Virus record (IMG/VR): IMGVR_UViG_3300029448_000290
Location: 1,828-25,057 of that record
From: a virus
Strand: one strand, 5' to 3'
Length of the DNA stretch: 23,230 nucleotides
The notes under the pieces were generated by a model that was not told the origin of the DNA, ran no database searches, and saw only the letters and a list, made by a program, of their open reading frames with translations. Positions 6,248 to 12,923 of this stretch are shown here, piece by piece; within the stretch, counting starts at the first letter, position 1, and each line of letters opens with the position of its first letter. The translations under genes were made by a program, and so were the position numbers.

Positions 6248-6523
6248 TTAGAGTTCCTCTTCGATAGAGGTTTTGAAATTTGTTTTTGCATTGAGCTTCG
6301 CGAGATTGCCATCATACGTCCTTCCCGTGAAATCTTCCCACATAGGTCTAATCATCTCATGAAGTTGATCTATTTTTTCATTATTAGCATCAATCTTCAA
6401 CGCCATGACCGCTACATTTCTATCTACGGCAATAAGCGTTGTTGAAATCCATGTGAGACCAGTTACACATGCACCTATAAAAGCAACAAAGATCGTTCCT
6501 GCAATGAAGTTAGCACTTAACAT
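6248..6523 (-). CDS. Small membrane-anchored protein with coiled coil
   Basis: A GTG at 6529 would also open this frame, but AGGAG lies about nine bases from the ATG at 6523 and only three from the GTG, so I start at MLSANFIAGT. The 91-residue product has one hydrophobic segment near residues 5-27 (FIAGTIFVAFIGACVTGLTW), then a short heptad-like region (KIDANNEKIDQLHEMI), and a charged end. This topology fits an inner-membrane protein with a soluble C-terminal domain. It could be a holin-like or spanin-like lysis component or a superinfection protein, but nothing in the sequence decides between these. It lies among genes for small basic proteins rather than in the main membrane-protein block. 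Confidence 0.7.
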   Translation of the reverse strand: MLSANFIAGTIFVAFIGACVTGLTWISTTLIAVDRNVAVMALKIDANNEKIDQLHEMIRPMWEDFTGRTYDGNLAKLNAKTNFKTSIEEEL

Positions 6524-6801
6524 TTCCACCTTCTCCTTGCCTGACGCAAACGTGAATTTGGATTCTTTGCCGCTTTTGGAAACTTTTTCATTTGACCAGC
6601 GGATCTAGCGCAAAATGACTTACGTCTCTTTGCTGCCTTACTACCTTTTTTGACTTTTCCAGTAACAGCCGTTTTTAGCTTGCTGCCTGGATTGTCTCTG
6701 CGGTATTTAGCGACACCAGCCTTAGTCATTCCCGCTCCACTTTTTGTGGAGCGGAAATACTTTTTCGTCTTCGGAGGCTGTTTGTCTCCTTTACGAGCCA
6801 T
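6517..6801 (-). CDS. DUF6321-like small basic protein
   Basis: The 94-residue product is very rich in Lys and Arg. It carries the block 'TGKVKKGSKAAKRRKSFCARSAGQMKKFP' at about residues 47-75 and ends 'NSRLRQARRRWKC'. I recognise this pattern, a TGKVKxGSKAAKRRKSFCAR core followed by a terminal RRRWxC, from cyanophage and other marine phage proteins grouped as DUF6321. The N-terminal MTKAGVAKYRRDNPGS segment is also typical. The conserved Cys pair (C64 and C94) is notable in such a basic protein. Its stop lies seven bases inside the next start. Role unknown; the conservation across phage types suggests a virion or nucleoid-interacting function. Confidence 0.82.
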   Translation of the reverse strand: MARKGDKQPPKTKKYFRSTKSGAGMTKAGVAKYRRDNPGSKLKTAVTGKVKKGSKAAKRRKSFCARSAGQMKKFPKAAKNPNSRLRQARRRWKC

Positions 6802-6803
6802 TA

Positions 6804-7205
6804 CTAGTAGCTCTTCATCACTTGCATGATGATGGTGTATGTATCAGCAGATGAATGACCAACAGTCGTGAACATTATGTCTCCTGTTACACCAGTGCTT
6901 GCAGGATTTGTTAAACCCCCAAAAGGAGTGTAATCATGATGTCCACTTTGATTTTCACCAAGTTCGATACAAAAGTCATCTGTGGTTGCATCAAACAGAA
7001 TCTTGACTTTCATCCCGTTACACTGCCACCAGATTTTTTCTATAGTAGCCCTTGTACAGGCACTACCATCTATGTTTGCAGACAACGCAGATACATCGAC
7101 CTTCTTTACCGCACTTTCACCTGAACCATCAGAGATATTGGTGAATTTAAGCACGGCTGTTTTTGGACCATCAACAAGCGTTTGTGAGGTTACAGCGTCA
7201 GCCAT
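6804..7205 (-). CDS. Conserved marine-phage structural protein
   Basis: The 133-residue protein starts MADAVTSQTLVDGPKTAVLK and continues KFTNISDGSGES. I recall this start from structural proteins of marine phages, where 'DGP(K/R)TAVLKFTNxSDGTGE' is characteristic. The body is beta-rich, with a 'KIWWQCNGMKVKILFDAT' stretch and a polar 'HHDYTPFGGLTNPA' loop, and ends in IIMQVMKSY. There is no membrane segment. It pairs with the 182-residue structural gene just upstream (18-base gap, with GGAG ahead of the ATG at 7205), and both are transcribed after the tandem terminators. It is likely a tail or head decoration component. Confidence 0.8.
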   Translation of the reverse strand: MADAVTSQTLVDGPKTAVLKFTNISDGSGESAVKKVDVSALSANIDGSACTRATIEKIWWQCNGMKVKILFDATTDDFCIELGENQSGHHDYTPFGGLTNPASTGVTGDIMFTTVGHSSADTYTIIMQVMKSY

Positions 7206-7223
7206 ATCAATCTCCTAAATCAA

Positions 7224-7772
7224 CTACGCAATTTGAACGTACTCGATGATGAACGTAAAAGAACCCGCTGTTGTAGCGTCCACAGTATTTGTGATGTTAC
7301 AATAAATTGTTCTTTCTGTGTCGGTGTACTGAACAGAAGCTGGGGCTGTTGTGCCATCTTGCGTCTGAAGAACCAAACTGGTCACAGTTACGTTGTGAGC
7401 AACAACGGTTGTACCACCATCAAGGATCTCATCTGTTTGTGCAGCAACAATCTGTGCTCCAGAGCTTGATGTGCCAACCTCATATCCGATATCACCTGTT
7501 CCAATAACGGGAGAGACATCACAAAATATTTTAATGTCAGTGATGATTGTGTTGGCTGGCTGCGTAAATTCACCAATAGCTGGGCTATCACCTGCTGTTG
7601 TGTTAACGGTGACACCAGTGGCATAGCCAACATGCTTCACATATTTGTTGGTGACAATGCCTGTAGAAGCTATAGAGGAAGTTTCTGTTATCGCACCCGT
7701 GGTTGAGTTTTTATTGATAACTTTAAAACCATTTTCAGAGCGGACTGCCCCGCTAAAAGTAGTAGTAGCCAT
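7224..7772 (-). CDS. Conserved beta-rich structural protein
   Basis: The 182-residue product begins MATTTFSGAVRSENGFKVIN. The 'FSGxVRSxxGF' start is one I associate with virion proteins of marine phages. The remainder is Thr/Val/Gly-rich with alternating hydrophobic residues and ends SFTFIIEYVQIA, typical of a beta-sandwich virion protein. It is the first gene after the two intrinsic terminators at 7841-7959. It is therefore either transcribed by read-through from the capsid gene or from a promoter in the 7773-7840 interval that I could not identify. CAGGAG lies ahead of the ATG at 7772. Candidates are a tail-tube or decoration protein. Confidence 0.78.
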   Translation of the reverse strand: MATTTFSGAVRSENGFKVINKNSTTGAITETSSIASTGIVTNKYVKHVGYATGVTVNTTAGDSPAIGEFTQPANTIITDIKIFCDVSPVIGTGDIGYEVGTSSSGAQIVAAQTDEILDGGTTVVAHNVTVTSLVLQTQDGTTAPASVQYTDTERTIYCNITNTVDATTAGSFTFIIEYVQIA

Positions 7773-7840
7773 TTAAGTTCTCCTGTCGTGGCTAATGTCA
7801 GTCACCCAATGCGACTGTCAGGATAAAAACATCATACACG

Positions 7841-7873
7841 AAAAAAAATGAAGCCGCAATTACTACGGCTTCA
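7841..7873 (-). terminator. Intrinsic terminator, second of a tandem pair
   Basis: On the minus strand, TGAAGCCG and CGGCTTCA form an eight-base-pair stem around a nine-base loop (arms at 7873-7866 and 7856-7849), followed by eight T residues. It lies about 110 bases beyond the capsid gene stop and points in the direction of late transcription. The T-run is followed by CGTGTATGAT, which resembles the bases after the first terminator. Confidence 0.85.
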
Positions 7874-7930
7874 AGTTAAGGGAGGATTTGATATCTCAAC
7901 AATGCGTAAGATACAAAAGTATCATAACAC

Positions 7931-7959
7931 AAAAAAGGGCGACTAAAAAGCCGCCCTTT
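7931..7959 (-). terminator. Intrinsic terminator after the major capsid gene
   Basis: On the minus strand, AAAGGGCG and CGCCCTTT (7959-7952 and 7941-7934) form an eight-base-pair stem with a ten-base loop, continuing into a run of six T residues. It begins 23 bases downstream of the capsid stop codon, a typical position. Together with the hairpin at 7841-7873 it would strongly reduce transcription into the tail genes, setting high capsid expression relative to them. The T-run is followed by GTGTTATGAT. Confidence 0.88.
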
Positions 7960-7982
7960 AACCCAGTATGGAGGACTAGGGT

Positions 7983-8894
7983 TTATGCACCAGGTGAACC
8001 AAATACACAACGAGGATCGGAGAAGCCGAAGCTGTAACGCTCACGAGCCTTGAAGCGCATGTTGCCAGTGTCAAAGTCTGCTTCCATCTGTGTTGACAGT
8101 GGAACACGCTCAAAGTGGAGGAATCCACGAGGAGCATCTGTCAACAGGAAGAATGCATCCGTGTCAGTGAGGAAGTCGTTAACGGCATAACCGTCAGGCA
8201 ACATACCCATTGAACGAATTGCATTGACATCGTTGTCAGCAGTACCCACACGAAGATTTGAAACCATCAAACGCTCGGCAACAAACTGTAGTTGACGAGG
8301 AACAACAAGTTTCATTCCGCGTAGAGCAACCTTCAAACCACGCTCATCAACAAAACCAGCAATGCTAATCAGAGCGTCCTCAAGAGAGGTTTCGTTCAAG
8401 TCAGCGGCAGTGCTTGGCTCGTTGTTGAATGTGCTACCATTTGTCAATGGGTGAGATGCATCACACAATGCAACTCCGTCACCACCAGCAAACGCACCAG
8501 CCGAGAACGCATTGTTTAGAATGCTGGCTGCTTTGACCTGCTTGGTATGTGCCATTGAACGGGCAAGAGCACGAGTGTAGCGGCTTGAGAGACGATCATA
8601 AAGATTGTCCTCGACTGCTTCTTCAGTAATGCTAAATGCCAAGGCAATGGTTTCATGGTTGTACCGAGCGGTAAATGCTTCGTTGGCATCATCAAAACTG
8701 ATGGCAGAACCCTCATCCTTAGTGGGAGCAGCTCCAAAGCCAGAAAGCATAACCTCTTCTTCAAATGCACGATCTGAAGACTCGGTGGTGAAAATTTCGG
8801 CGTGCTGGTTTTCATACCTGTCATACTCCATTCCAAATAGAGCATTTAGGCCAGGCTCCAGCTCTTTCGCCAGTTGTGCGCGAGAAATAGCCAT
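7983..8894 (-). CDS. Major capsid protein, HK97-fold type
   Basis: The 303-residue product shows the usual pattern of compact HK97-fold capsid proteins. It has an N-terminal helical arm (AISRAQLAKELEPGLNALFG), an E-loop-like region with 'GFGAAPTKDEGSAISFDD', and a long helix containing 'TRALARSMAHTKQVKAASILNNAF'. Then come a P-domain-like region with 'GLKVALRGMKLVVPRQLQFVAERL' and a C-terminal beta region ending 'RYSFGFSDPRCVFGSPGA'. Identification is by overall pattern and by context: scaffold-like gene upstream, strong AAGGAGG ribosome binding site seven bases before the ATG, and tandem terminators just after the stop. The strong translation and termination signals are what one expects for the most abundant virion protein. 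Confidence 0.88.
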   Translation of the reverse strand: MAISRAQLAKELEPGLNALFGMEYDRYENQHAEIFTTESSDRAFEEEVMLSGFGAAPTKDEGSAISFDDANEAFTARYNHETIALAFSITEEAVEDNLYDRLSSRYTRALARSMAHTKQVKAASILNNAFSAGAFAGGDGVALCDASHPLTNGSTFNNEPSTAADLNETSLEDALISIAGFVDERGLKVALRGMKLVVPRQLQFVAERLMVSNLRVGTADNDVNAIRSMGMLPDGYAVNDFLTDTDAFFLLTDAPRGFLHFERVPLSTQMEADFDTGNMRFKARERYSFGFSDPRCVFGSPGA

Positions 8895-8906
8895 AACTGA
8901 GCCTCC

Positions 8907-9551
8907 TTATACGCCAGTCGTAGAAACAGTGCCCTGTGCAATACTGCCCGTAGGAGCATTGAAGTGGTTGTTTATACGAACGATTAACGGGATACCAGCA
9001 GCAGTGAAGTCTGAGTTTTCAGGGTCATCAAGAATACCCATGATACGCAGAGCATGCGTGTTGGTGGTTGCGATAGTATTCAAATCCGCAGTAGCAGAAG
9101 AAATACCTGTTGTGGTAGAACCGCTGTTACCAGTTGCCATTTGAATGTTTGCAAACACTGCGGCGCGAATCTCTGCTTCAGTATTAGCAGCAGAAACCAC
9201 GTTTGATGTTGCAATCGTAAACAACTGTGATGGACTATCATACAAAAAGGCTTTAACGGGATGATTAGAATCCGCGCCAGAACCAGGCCAGTAGTTAGAA
9301 CGAACTACTTCTCCAGTGGTAGAACTGACATACTCACATCCGTTGAACACACCCACGATTGACACTGATCCACCAGCAGCAGCTTGCAGATCATCAATCA
9401 CTCCGGCAGCAAGCGGGATAACCGCCATACCTTGGAAGATCGGGTTAGAGTTGGTAGACGCGATGCGATACTCAGTCGTACCAGTGGAATTAGGTGCTGA
9501 ACCCAGCATCCCATACGGCCTCAAGCCGAAACTTCCATTGGTGTTTGCCAT
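8907..9551 (-). CDS. Conserved head-region protein, possible decoration protein
   Basis: The 214-residue protein starts MANTNGSFGLRPYGMLGSAP and contains 'YRIASTNSNPIFQGMAVIP', then a small-residue-rich beta region, 'GCEYVSSTTGEVVRSNYWP' and 'IMGILDDPENSDF', with an 'RINNHF' near the C-terminus. I recall this 'NGxFGLRPxxxLGSAxNSxG' start from virion proteins encoded beside the capsid gene in marine phages. There is no membrane helix. The start has AAGGAG eight bases ahead. It lies immediately before the capsid gene with a 12-base gap, so it is likely made in large amounts and may decorate or stabilise the capsid. That role is inferred. Confidence 0.78.
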   Translation of the reverse strand: MANTNGSFGLRPYGMLGSAPNSTGTTEYRIASTNSNPIFQGMAVIPLAAGVIDDLQAAAGGSVSIVGVFNGCEYVSSTTGEVVRSNYWPGSGADSNHPVKAFLYDSPSQLFTIATSNVVSAANTEAEIRAAVFANIQMATGNSGSTTTGISSATADLNTIATTNTHALRIMGILDDPENSDFTAAGIPLIVRINNHFNAPTGSIAQGTVSTTGV

Positions 9552-9578
9552 GAGAATAACTCCTTATCTCACTATGGT

Positions 9579-10040
9579 TTAATTGGAGCCGCCTTTGCGA
9601 CCTCCAAAACTTACACGACTTTGCCTCTCATTAGTGATTGGCATCGAAGGATGTTGTTCCTTCATTAAGTCCTGATCCACAGCAGTCATCTGTTCGCGTG
9701 TCCGATCACGGTAATATGCGGTTCTTTCCTGCGCTGTCTCTTCAGGGATCCTTGCTAACATTAACCCGCCGTTTCCTATAACACCTGCGTGATTACCATC
9801 TTCAATAACAGCAAAATCGGATCCAGAATACTCATCGGCTCTGACAGGTTCCCATCCTTCACGAAGTTTCGCATGGACGTTCATCTTGTCTTCATCACCT
9901 CTGAGGGCTGTTCTAATCCAACGGTGCCTATATCCGTCAGGTGCTTCAGGTGCTTCTAAACGACTGGGCGGTGCCCAAGGCTTTCTGCGCGATGTCTTTT
10001 CGCGGGTTTCGGTAGACCGTGGTTGTCTTGTGTCACTCAT
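9579..10040 (-). CDS. Conserved charged head-region protein
   Basis: The 153-residue product begins MSDTRQPRSTETREKTSRRK. It has an Arg-rich, apparently unstructured N-terminus, a core 'APDGYRHRWIRTALRGDEDKMNVHAKLREGWEPVRADEY' (about residues 33-71), and an extended C-terminus ending SFGGRKGGSN. I recall the 'GYxxRWI...GxxDxxNVxxxLxxGWEPVRADE' block from genes between scaffold and capsid genes in marine phages, always of unknown function. There is no signal peptide or membrane segment. Its location suggests a head-assembly or minor capsid role. The terminal GGRKGG resembles, very loosely, the Gly-rich tags on other small proteins here. Confidence 0.78.
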   Translation of the reverse strand: MSDTRQPRSTETREKTSRRKPWAPPSRLEAPEAPDGYRHRWIRTALRGDEDKMNVHAKLREGWEPVRADEYSGSDFAVIEDGNHAGVIGNGGLMLARIPEETAQERTAYYRDRTREQMTAVDQDLMKEQHPSMPITNERQSRVSFGGRKGGSN

Positions 10041-10043
10041 AGC

Positions 10044-10964
10044 TTAGTCCTTTACATACTTAGCGTATTCTTCAAGTGGAACACCAAGTTTCTTAGCCAT
10101 TGCTACTTGTGACGGTGTCAACTTGACGGTCCTGCGCCCCTGTTTTGAACTGCGGGAAGCGGAAGTATCAGCCGAGGCGACTCTTGTACTTCCTCCGGTT
10201 TGTTTTCCTCCCATCTCATTTGGAAAACGAGATTTTAAACGGGAATCCAACTCATCATAATACTCTTCGCCGTCTGGGTCAAACCCTTCTTCGGTCACAA
10301 GTTTATTATGAATGACAAAAGCGGCTTGAGTCATTATCTCATCTTCGCCAAACCACTCATTCTTTTCAGCCCACTTCTGCGCCTTTGGATCTGGCTGTGC
10401 GGCGGGTTGAGCCTGTTGTTGCGCGGCGGGTTGAGCCTGTTGTTGTGGCACAGGTTGTCCACCTTGCTGTTCTTGCCGCTGTTTTGCTAATCGAAAGCGT
10501 TCTTGTTCTATAGAAATCTTAGATAAAGCCTGTTGAGCATCAAACATTGCATCAACATCGCCGCGATCATGAGCTTCACGATAGGCTCTTTTCGCAGTAT
10601 CTAACTGAGAATCAATGCGAGTTCCGTACTCGCTCAAGTATCCTTGATCTAGATTTGTTAAACGGTACTTCAGATCTTCGTTCTCTTTTTTGAGAACGTC
10701 TGCAATACGGGCAGCTTCTTCTTTATCTCTCTCCGCGTAGCGGTACTTTTCAGTAAGTTTCTTTATCCGCTTCTGGACACCTTTACTGTAGTTATCCAGT
10801 TCCTCTCCCTCTGAATCTTCTTGAACAGTGACTTTTGGCTTGTCATTAAGCTCTAAATCCTGTTGAACAGGCTCTTTCTCAGCAGACTCGTCAATTGTGA
10901 CTTCTACGTTTTCTTCTTCAACAACTTGTGCTTCAGCCTCTGCCACTACCGCCTCCTTAGACAT
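10044..10964 (-). CDS. Putative capsid scaffolding protein
   Basis: The 306-residue protein is acidic at its N-terminus (about residues 1-58, rich in Glu, Val and Asp). It has a long predicted coiled coil (about 60-160, starting KGVQKRIKKLTEKYRYAERD), a Gln/Pro/Ala low-complexity linker (about 166-194) and a basic C-terminus with 'RRTVKLTPSQVAMAKKLGVP' before a final EYAKYVKD. This acidic-coil-basic architecture, and its place two genes ahead of the capsid gene, is the classic appearance of phage scaffolding proteins. In these, a C-terminal basic helix binds the capsid protein. No protease domain is visible. The start overlaps the GroES-like gene by eight bases. Confidence 0.8.
   Translation of the reverse strand: MSKEAVVAEAEAQVVEEENVEVTIDESAEKEPVQQDLELNDKPKVTVQEDSEGEELDNYSKGVQKRIKKLTEKYRYAERDKEEAARIADVLKKENEDLKYRLTNLDQGYLSEYGTRIDSQLDTAKRAYREAHDRGDVDAMFDAQQALSKISIEQERFRLAKQRQEQQGGQPVPQQQAQPAAQQQAQPAAQPDPKAQKWAEKNEWFGEDEIMTQAAFVIHNKLVTEEGFDPDGEEYYDELDSRLKSRFPNEMGGKQTGGSTRVASADTSASRSSKQGRRTVKLTPSQVAMAKKLGVPLEEYAKYVKD
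10399..10445 (-). repeat. 23-base tandem repeat in the scaffold linker
   Basis: The plus-strand sequences at 10399-10421 and 10423-10445 are identical over 23 bases with a 24-base period, encoding two copies of an AQPAAQQQ-like octapeptide in the scaffold linker. Identity at the DNA level suggests recent duplication; linker length may vary among relatives. Confidence 0.85.
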
Positions 10965-11424
10965 GTTTCACATCATCTGGCTCAAGGATCGTAGCAATGA
11001 CCTCATCGTCATTGATTATGCGAACCTCACCGCCATCAATTTTAAACCTGGACCCTGCATATCTGCCAATACAAACCCACTGACCCTCTTCACACCAAGG
11101 GTCAGGACTGTCACCGAATTTGTTAGGATCTTGATACGCCAAAGGCCCTAGCTTTAAAACATATGCCACCACAGTAGCTAATGCCTCACGCTCTCGTGCC
11201 TCGTTGGGGATTATGATGCCGCCTTCTGTCTTCATCTTACCTTGGTAAGGCATGACAAGTATCCTCCAACCAGTTGGTTGAGGCAGGCGTTCTTTCAAAG
11301 ATTTGTCTACTAAACTGGGGTCTAAAACTCGCTTTTCAGCCTCCACATAGGCGGCTTCTGTTGATACGGGTTCTTTTGCTTTAGACTTTGCGAGATGTTC
11401 AGGAACGTATAATGTCTTCGCCAT
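10957..11424 (-). CDS. GroES-like (Cpn10) co-chaperonin
   Basis: The 155-residue product has a GroES-like core from about residue 48 to 148. It includes 'GWRILVMPY' (like the first strand RPLxDRVxVxx), a mobile-loop-like 'KTEGGIIIPNEARE' (65-78), 'ATVVAYVLKLGPLAY', 'WCEEGQWVCIGRYAGSRFKID', and 'EVRIINDDEVIATI' near the end (the GroES pattern 'xxEVLIMxExDILAIV'). About 47 extra N-terminal residues precede this core. GroES rings cap GroEL and encapsulate folding substrates; phage versions such as T4 gp31 let the host GroEL fold the capsid protein. Its place directly before the scaffold and capsid genes fits that role. No groEL-like gene is present in the window. Start ATG at 11424. Confidence 0.82.
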   Translation of the reverse strand: MAKTLYVPEHLAKSKAKEPVSTEAAYVEAEKRVLDPSLVDKSLKERLPQPTGWRILVMPYQGKMKTEGGIIIPNEAREREALATVVAYVLKLGPLAYQDPNKFGDSPDPWCEEGQWVCIGRYAGSRFKIDGGEVRIINDDEVIATILEPDDVKHV

Positions 11425-11611
11425 CTTCTAGGTTTCTCTCCAGCAGGGTTTTGATCTCTTCCTTGGCGTAGACAAGTCCCTGTACTTCTCCAACCAACCG
11501 CTGATACTGTTCAAAGTTTGAAACACCACCAGATGTTAACATGTCAGCGATCTGTTCTTCTCGCTGTGCTAACAACTTATAAACATGTTTTGCGAAGTCT
11601 GCAACATCCAT
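11399..11611 (-). CDS. Small helical conserved phage protein
   Basis: The 70-residue product starts MDVADFAKHVYKLLAQREEQ. It is almost entirely helical by composition, with heptad-like hydrophobic spacing and Glu/Arg-rich faces through 'YQRLVGEVQGLVYAKEEIKTLLER', and has an acidic end (EDGEDII). It overlaps the GroES-like gene by 26 bases in another frame, which suggests translational coupling. I recall small proteins of this kind beside head genes in marine phages. It may be a small coiled-coil partner or chaperone, but no function is known to me. There is no Cys, signal peptide or membrane segment. Confidence 0.7.
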   Translation of the reverse strand: MDVADFAKHVYKLLAQREEQIADMLTSGGVSNFEQYQRLVGEVQGLVYAKEEIKTLLERNLEDGEDIIRS

Positions 11612-11618
11612 TATACAA

Positions 11619-11921
11619 TTAAAATGTCCCTGCGAACTTTTTACCTCTTACAACGGCACCACAGCCTCGGCTCATATTAGGTGCATCTACGCTCATTCCC
11701 TTGCTAAAACCTTTTACACCACGACCTTTTAAAATGTCTTTTTGTGTAACTTTTCCGTCACCTGTCAAATCAGGAAAACTAGTGCTACCACCATCTGCAA
11801 AAATTTTAACCTCGGTATTATCATCTCTTTCCTTAAAAAGATCAGACTCGGCAAGCTCTTTAGCATCTTCACTACCAAATTCTTCAAGTTCTTCTAATTC
11901 AATAATTCTTGGATCAGTCAT
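11619..11921 (-). CDS. Acidic protein with a dockerin-like Ca loop and a FAGTF C-terminus
   Basis: The 100-residue product has an acidic N-terminus (about residues 1-38). Residues 51-62 (DLTGDGKVTQKD) fit a dockerin/EF-hand-type calcium-binding loop with ligands at D51, T53, D55, T59 and D62. A Gly/Lys-rich stretch follows, and the protein ends MSRGCGAVVRGKKFAGTF. The RGCG motif is shared with the 43-residue peptide at 5930-6061. The last FxGTF resembles the FKGTF/FKGSF ends of three small genes between TerL and portal (16664-17759). The single calcium loop would probably need a partner loop to bind tightly. It lies between the holin-like gene and the small helical protein gene. Function unknown. 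Confidence 0.78.
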   Translation of the reverse strand: MTDPRIIELEELEEFGSEDAKELAESDLFKERDDNTEVKIFADGGSTSFPDLTGDGKVTQKDILKGRGVKGFSKGMSVDAPNMSRGCGAVVRGKKFAGTF

Positions 11922-11930
11922 TAAAACCTC

Positions 11931-12314
11931 CTACTTCTTAAAAAACTTGGTTGCTGCACGGGTTCCAAATGAAGCCGATACAATGATCCCCAATGTGTAC
12001 CTATAATACTCCGGCATGGCCTGTAAAGCAACAAAACCATCTTCTACGATCTGCCTGCCCCAATCTCCACAAAAAGCTAAGATAAGTGGAACCGAAAACA
12101 AAATGGTAAGCCATTCGTCTTTCCAGCTATTTGCAGATGCGTCAGCCATTTTAAGATCCCAGTCGATCTCTCCTGTGGCTTTCTTCTCCATAATGACAGC
12201 TTCTGCCTTGGCTTTCGCGACTTTCGCACCAGCTTCAGCTTTCTTGGTTTCAACCTTCCCCTCAAGCCATGTCGAAGCAAGACTGCCCAATGGTCCTAAA
12301 AGTGCCTGTATCAT
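11931..12314 (-). CDS. GTA-type three-TM holin-like protein
   Basis: The open frame extends to 12383, but the ATG at 12314 (MIQALLGPLGSLASTWLEGK) overlaps the upstream stop as ATGA and is the likely start, giving 127 residues. The pattern is an N-terminal amphipathic or hydrophobic part, a Lys/Ala/Glu-rich helix (VETKKAEAGAKVAKAKAE), a 'SWKDEWLTILFSVPLILAF' membrane segment, and a 'MPEYYRYTLGIIVSASFG' segment. It matches the 'Holin of 3TMs, for gene-transfer release' family, known from the gene transfer agents of Alphaproteobacteria and common in marine phages. Holins form inner-membrane lesions that time lysis. The gene sits in a block of small membrane or secreted proteins. Confidence 0.82.
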   Translation of the reverse strand: MIQALLGPLGSLASTWLEGKVETKKAEAGAKVAKAKAEAVIMEKKATGEIDWDLKMADASANSWKDEWLTILFSVPLILAFCGDWGRQIVEDGFVALQAMPEYYRYTLGIIVSASFGTRAATKFFKK

Positions 12315-12538
12315 TCTATGATCCTCACAATGTAATTTGTGCCATCTTCGTTCTTCTCGATTACAACGGTTTTGTTTTCGCAAGCATACCTAACCGCTGT
12401 TGATTTCTTATATAGGTTTCTCTCTATTTTTCGCTTGGTCTTTAGGCATTTAGATATTTTTTCAAACGCTGTATGCTCTGCAACATCACCGCCCATATAG
12501 AGTATCAATGTGATTGTTTCAGTTACCACGTTGTTCAT
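12311..12538 (-). CDS. Small hypothetical protein next to the holin-like gene
   Basis: The 75-residue product begins MNNVVTETITLILYMGGDVA. A hydrophobic stretch near residues 5-16 may be too short to span a membrane. The middle is basic (KCLKTKRKIERNLYKK) and the end is beta-prone (KTVVIEKNEDGTNYIVRIIE). Two Cys, at about residues 31 and 53, could pair if the protein is exported. It overlaps its upstream neighbour by 20 bases and the holin-like gene by ATGA, which supports translation in this frame. No family recognised. Confidence 0.65.
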   Translation of the reverse strand: MNNVVTETITLILYMGGDVAEHTAFEKISKCLKTKRKIERNLYKKSTAVRYACENKTVVIEKNEDGTNYIVRIIE

Positions 12539-12923
12539 TCCTCATCTTTTCAATCTGTGCTTCAATATTCGTTAATCGCTTTTCGTAAAAGTCTAACACC
12601 AGTTTGGTTTGCTGATCCGCTGGTGCGCGACCAGCCTCGATTATTGTTTGCAGCTTTTCAAACTGACCTGAAAGGTGTTCGATAAGCATATTTTGTTCTT
12701 GATCACTTGCAGTAAGACCTAACTCCCCACGCGGAAATTTTATTCTAAATTCTGTGTTTTGACTAAGATCAGCCTCTATAAGAATGATTTTGTTTTCGAT
12801 GCTGTTGAGTCGTTCAATAACCCCAAAATATGCCCATGTCGCAACAGCCGCCCCAACTACCATCGCAATTAAGTTGCGTATAGGCATTGATAGTTCAGTG
12901 TTTTCACTCAGCTTTGTTGCCAT
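12519..12923 (-). CDS. Membrane-anchored coiled-coil protein
   Basis: The start is the ATG at 12923, overlapping the upstream TGA as TGATG; a GTG three bases earlier is less likely. The 134-residue product (MATKLSENTELSMPIRNLIA) has one membrane segment at about residues 15-33 (IRNLIAMVVGAAVATWAYFG). It is followed by a long helical, heptad-patterned region (ERLNSIENKIILIEADLSQN ... FYEKRLTNIEAQIEKMRNEQ) interrupted near residue 65 by a Pro/Gly-containing turn. This is the topology of an inner-membrane protein with a periplasmic or cytoplasmic coiled coil. It could be a spanin component, an antiholin or a virion-ejection protein; no motif decides. Confidence 0.72.
   Translation of the reverse strand: MATKLSENTELSMPIRNLIAMVVGAAVATWAYFGVIERLNSIENKIILIEADLSQNTEFRIKFPRGELGLTASDQEQNMLIEHLSGQFEKLQTIIEAGRAPADQQTKLVLDFYEKRLTNIEAQIEKMRNEQRGN

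Noticed and set aside
7965-7979. A 15-base inverted match between 7965-7979 and 23202-23216
   Set aside because: One exact 15-base match is about what chance allows in a window of this size, and the shared part contains an SD-like GGAGG. I do not treat it as an attachment site.
8605-9144. A 179-codon plus-strand frame across the capsid gene and its neighbour
   Set aside because: It crosses two well supported minus-strand genes, has no recognisable motif and is antisense to the late operon.
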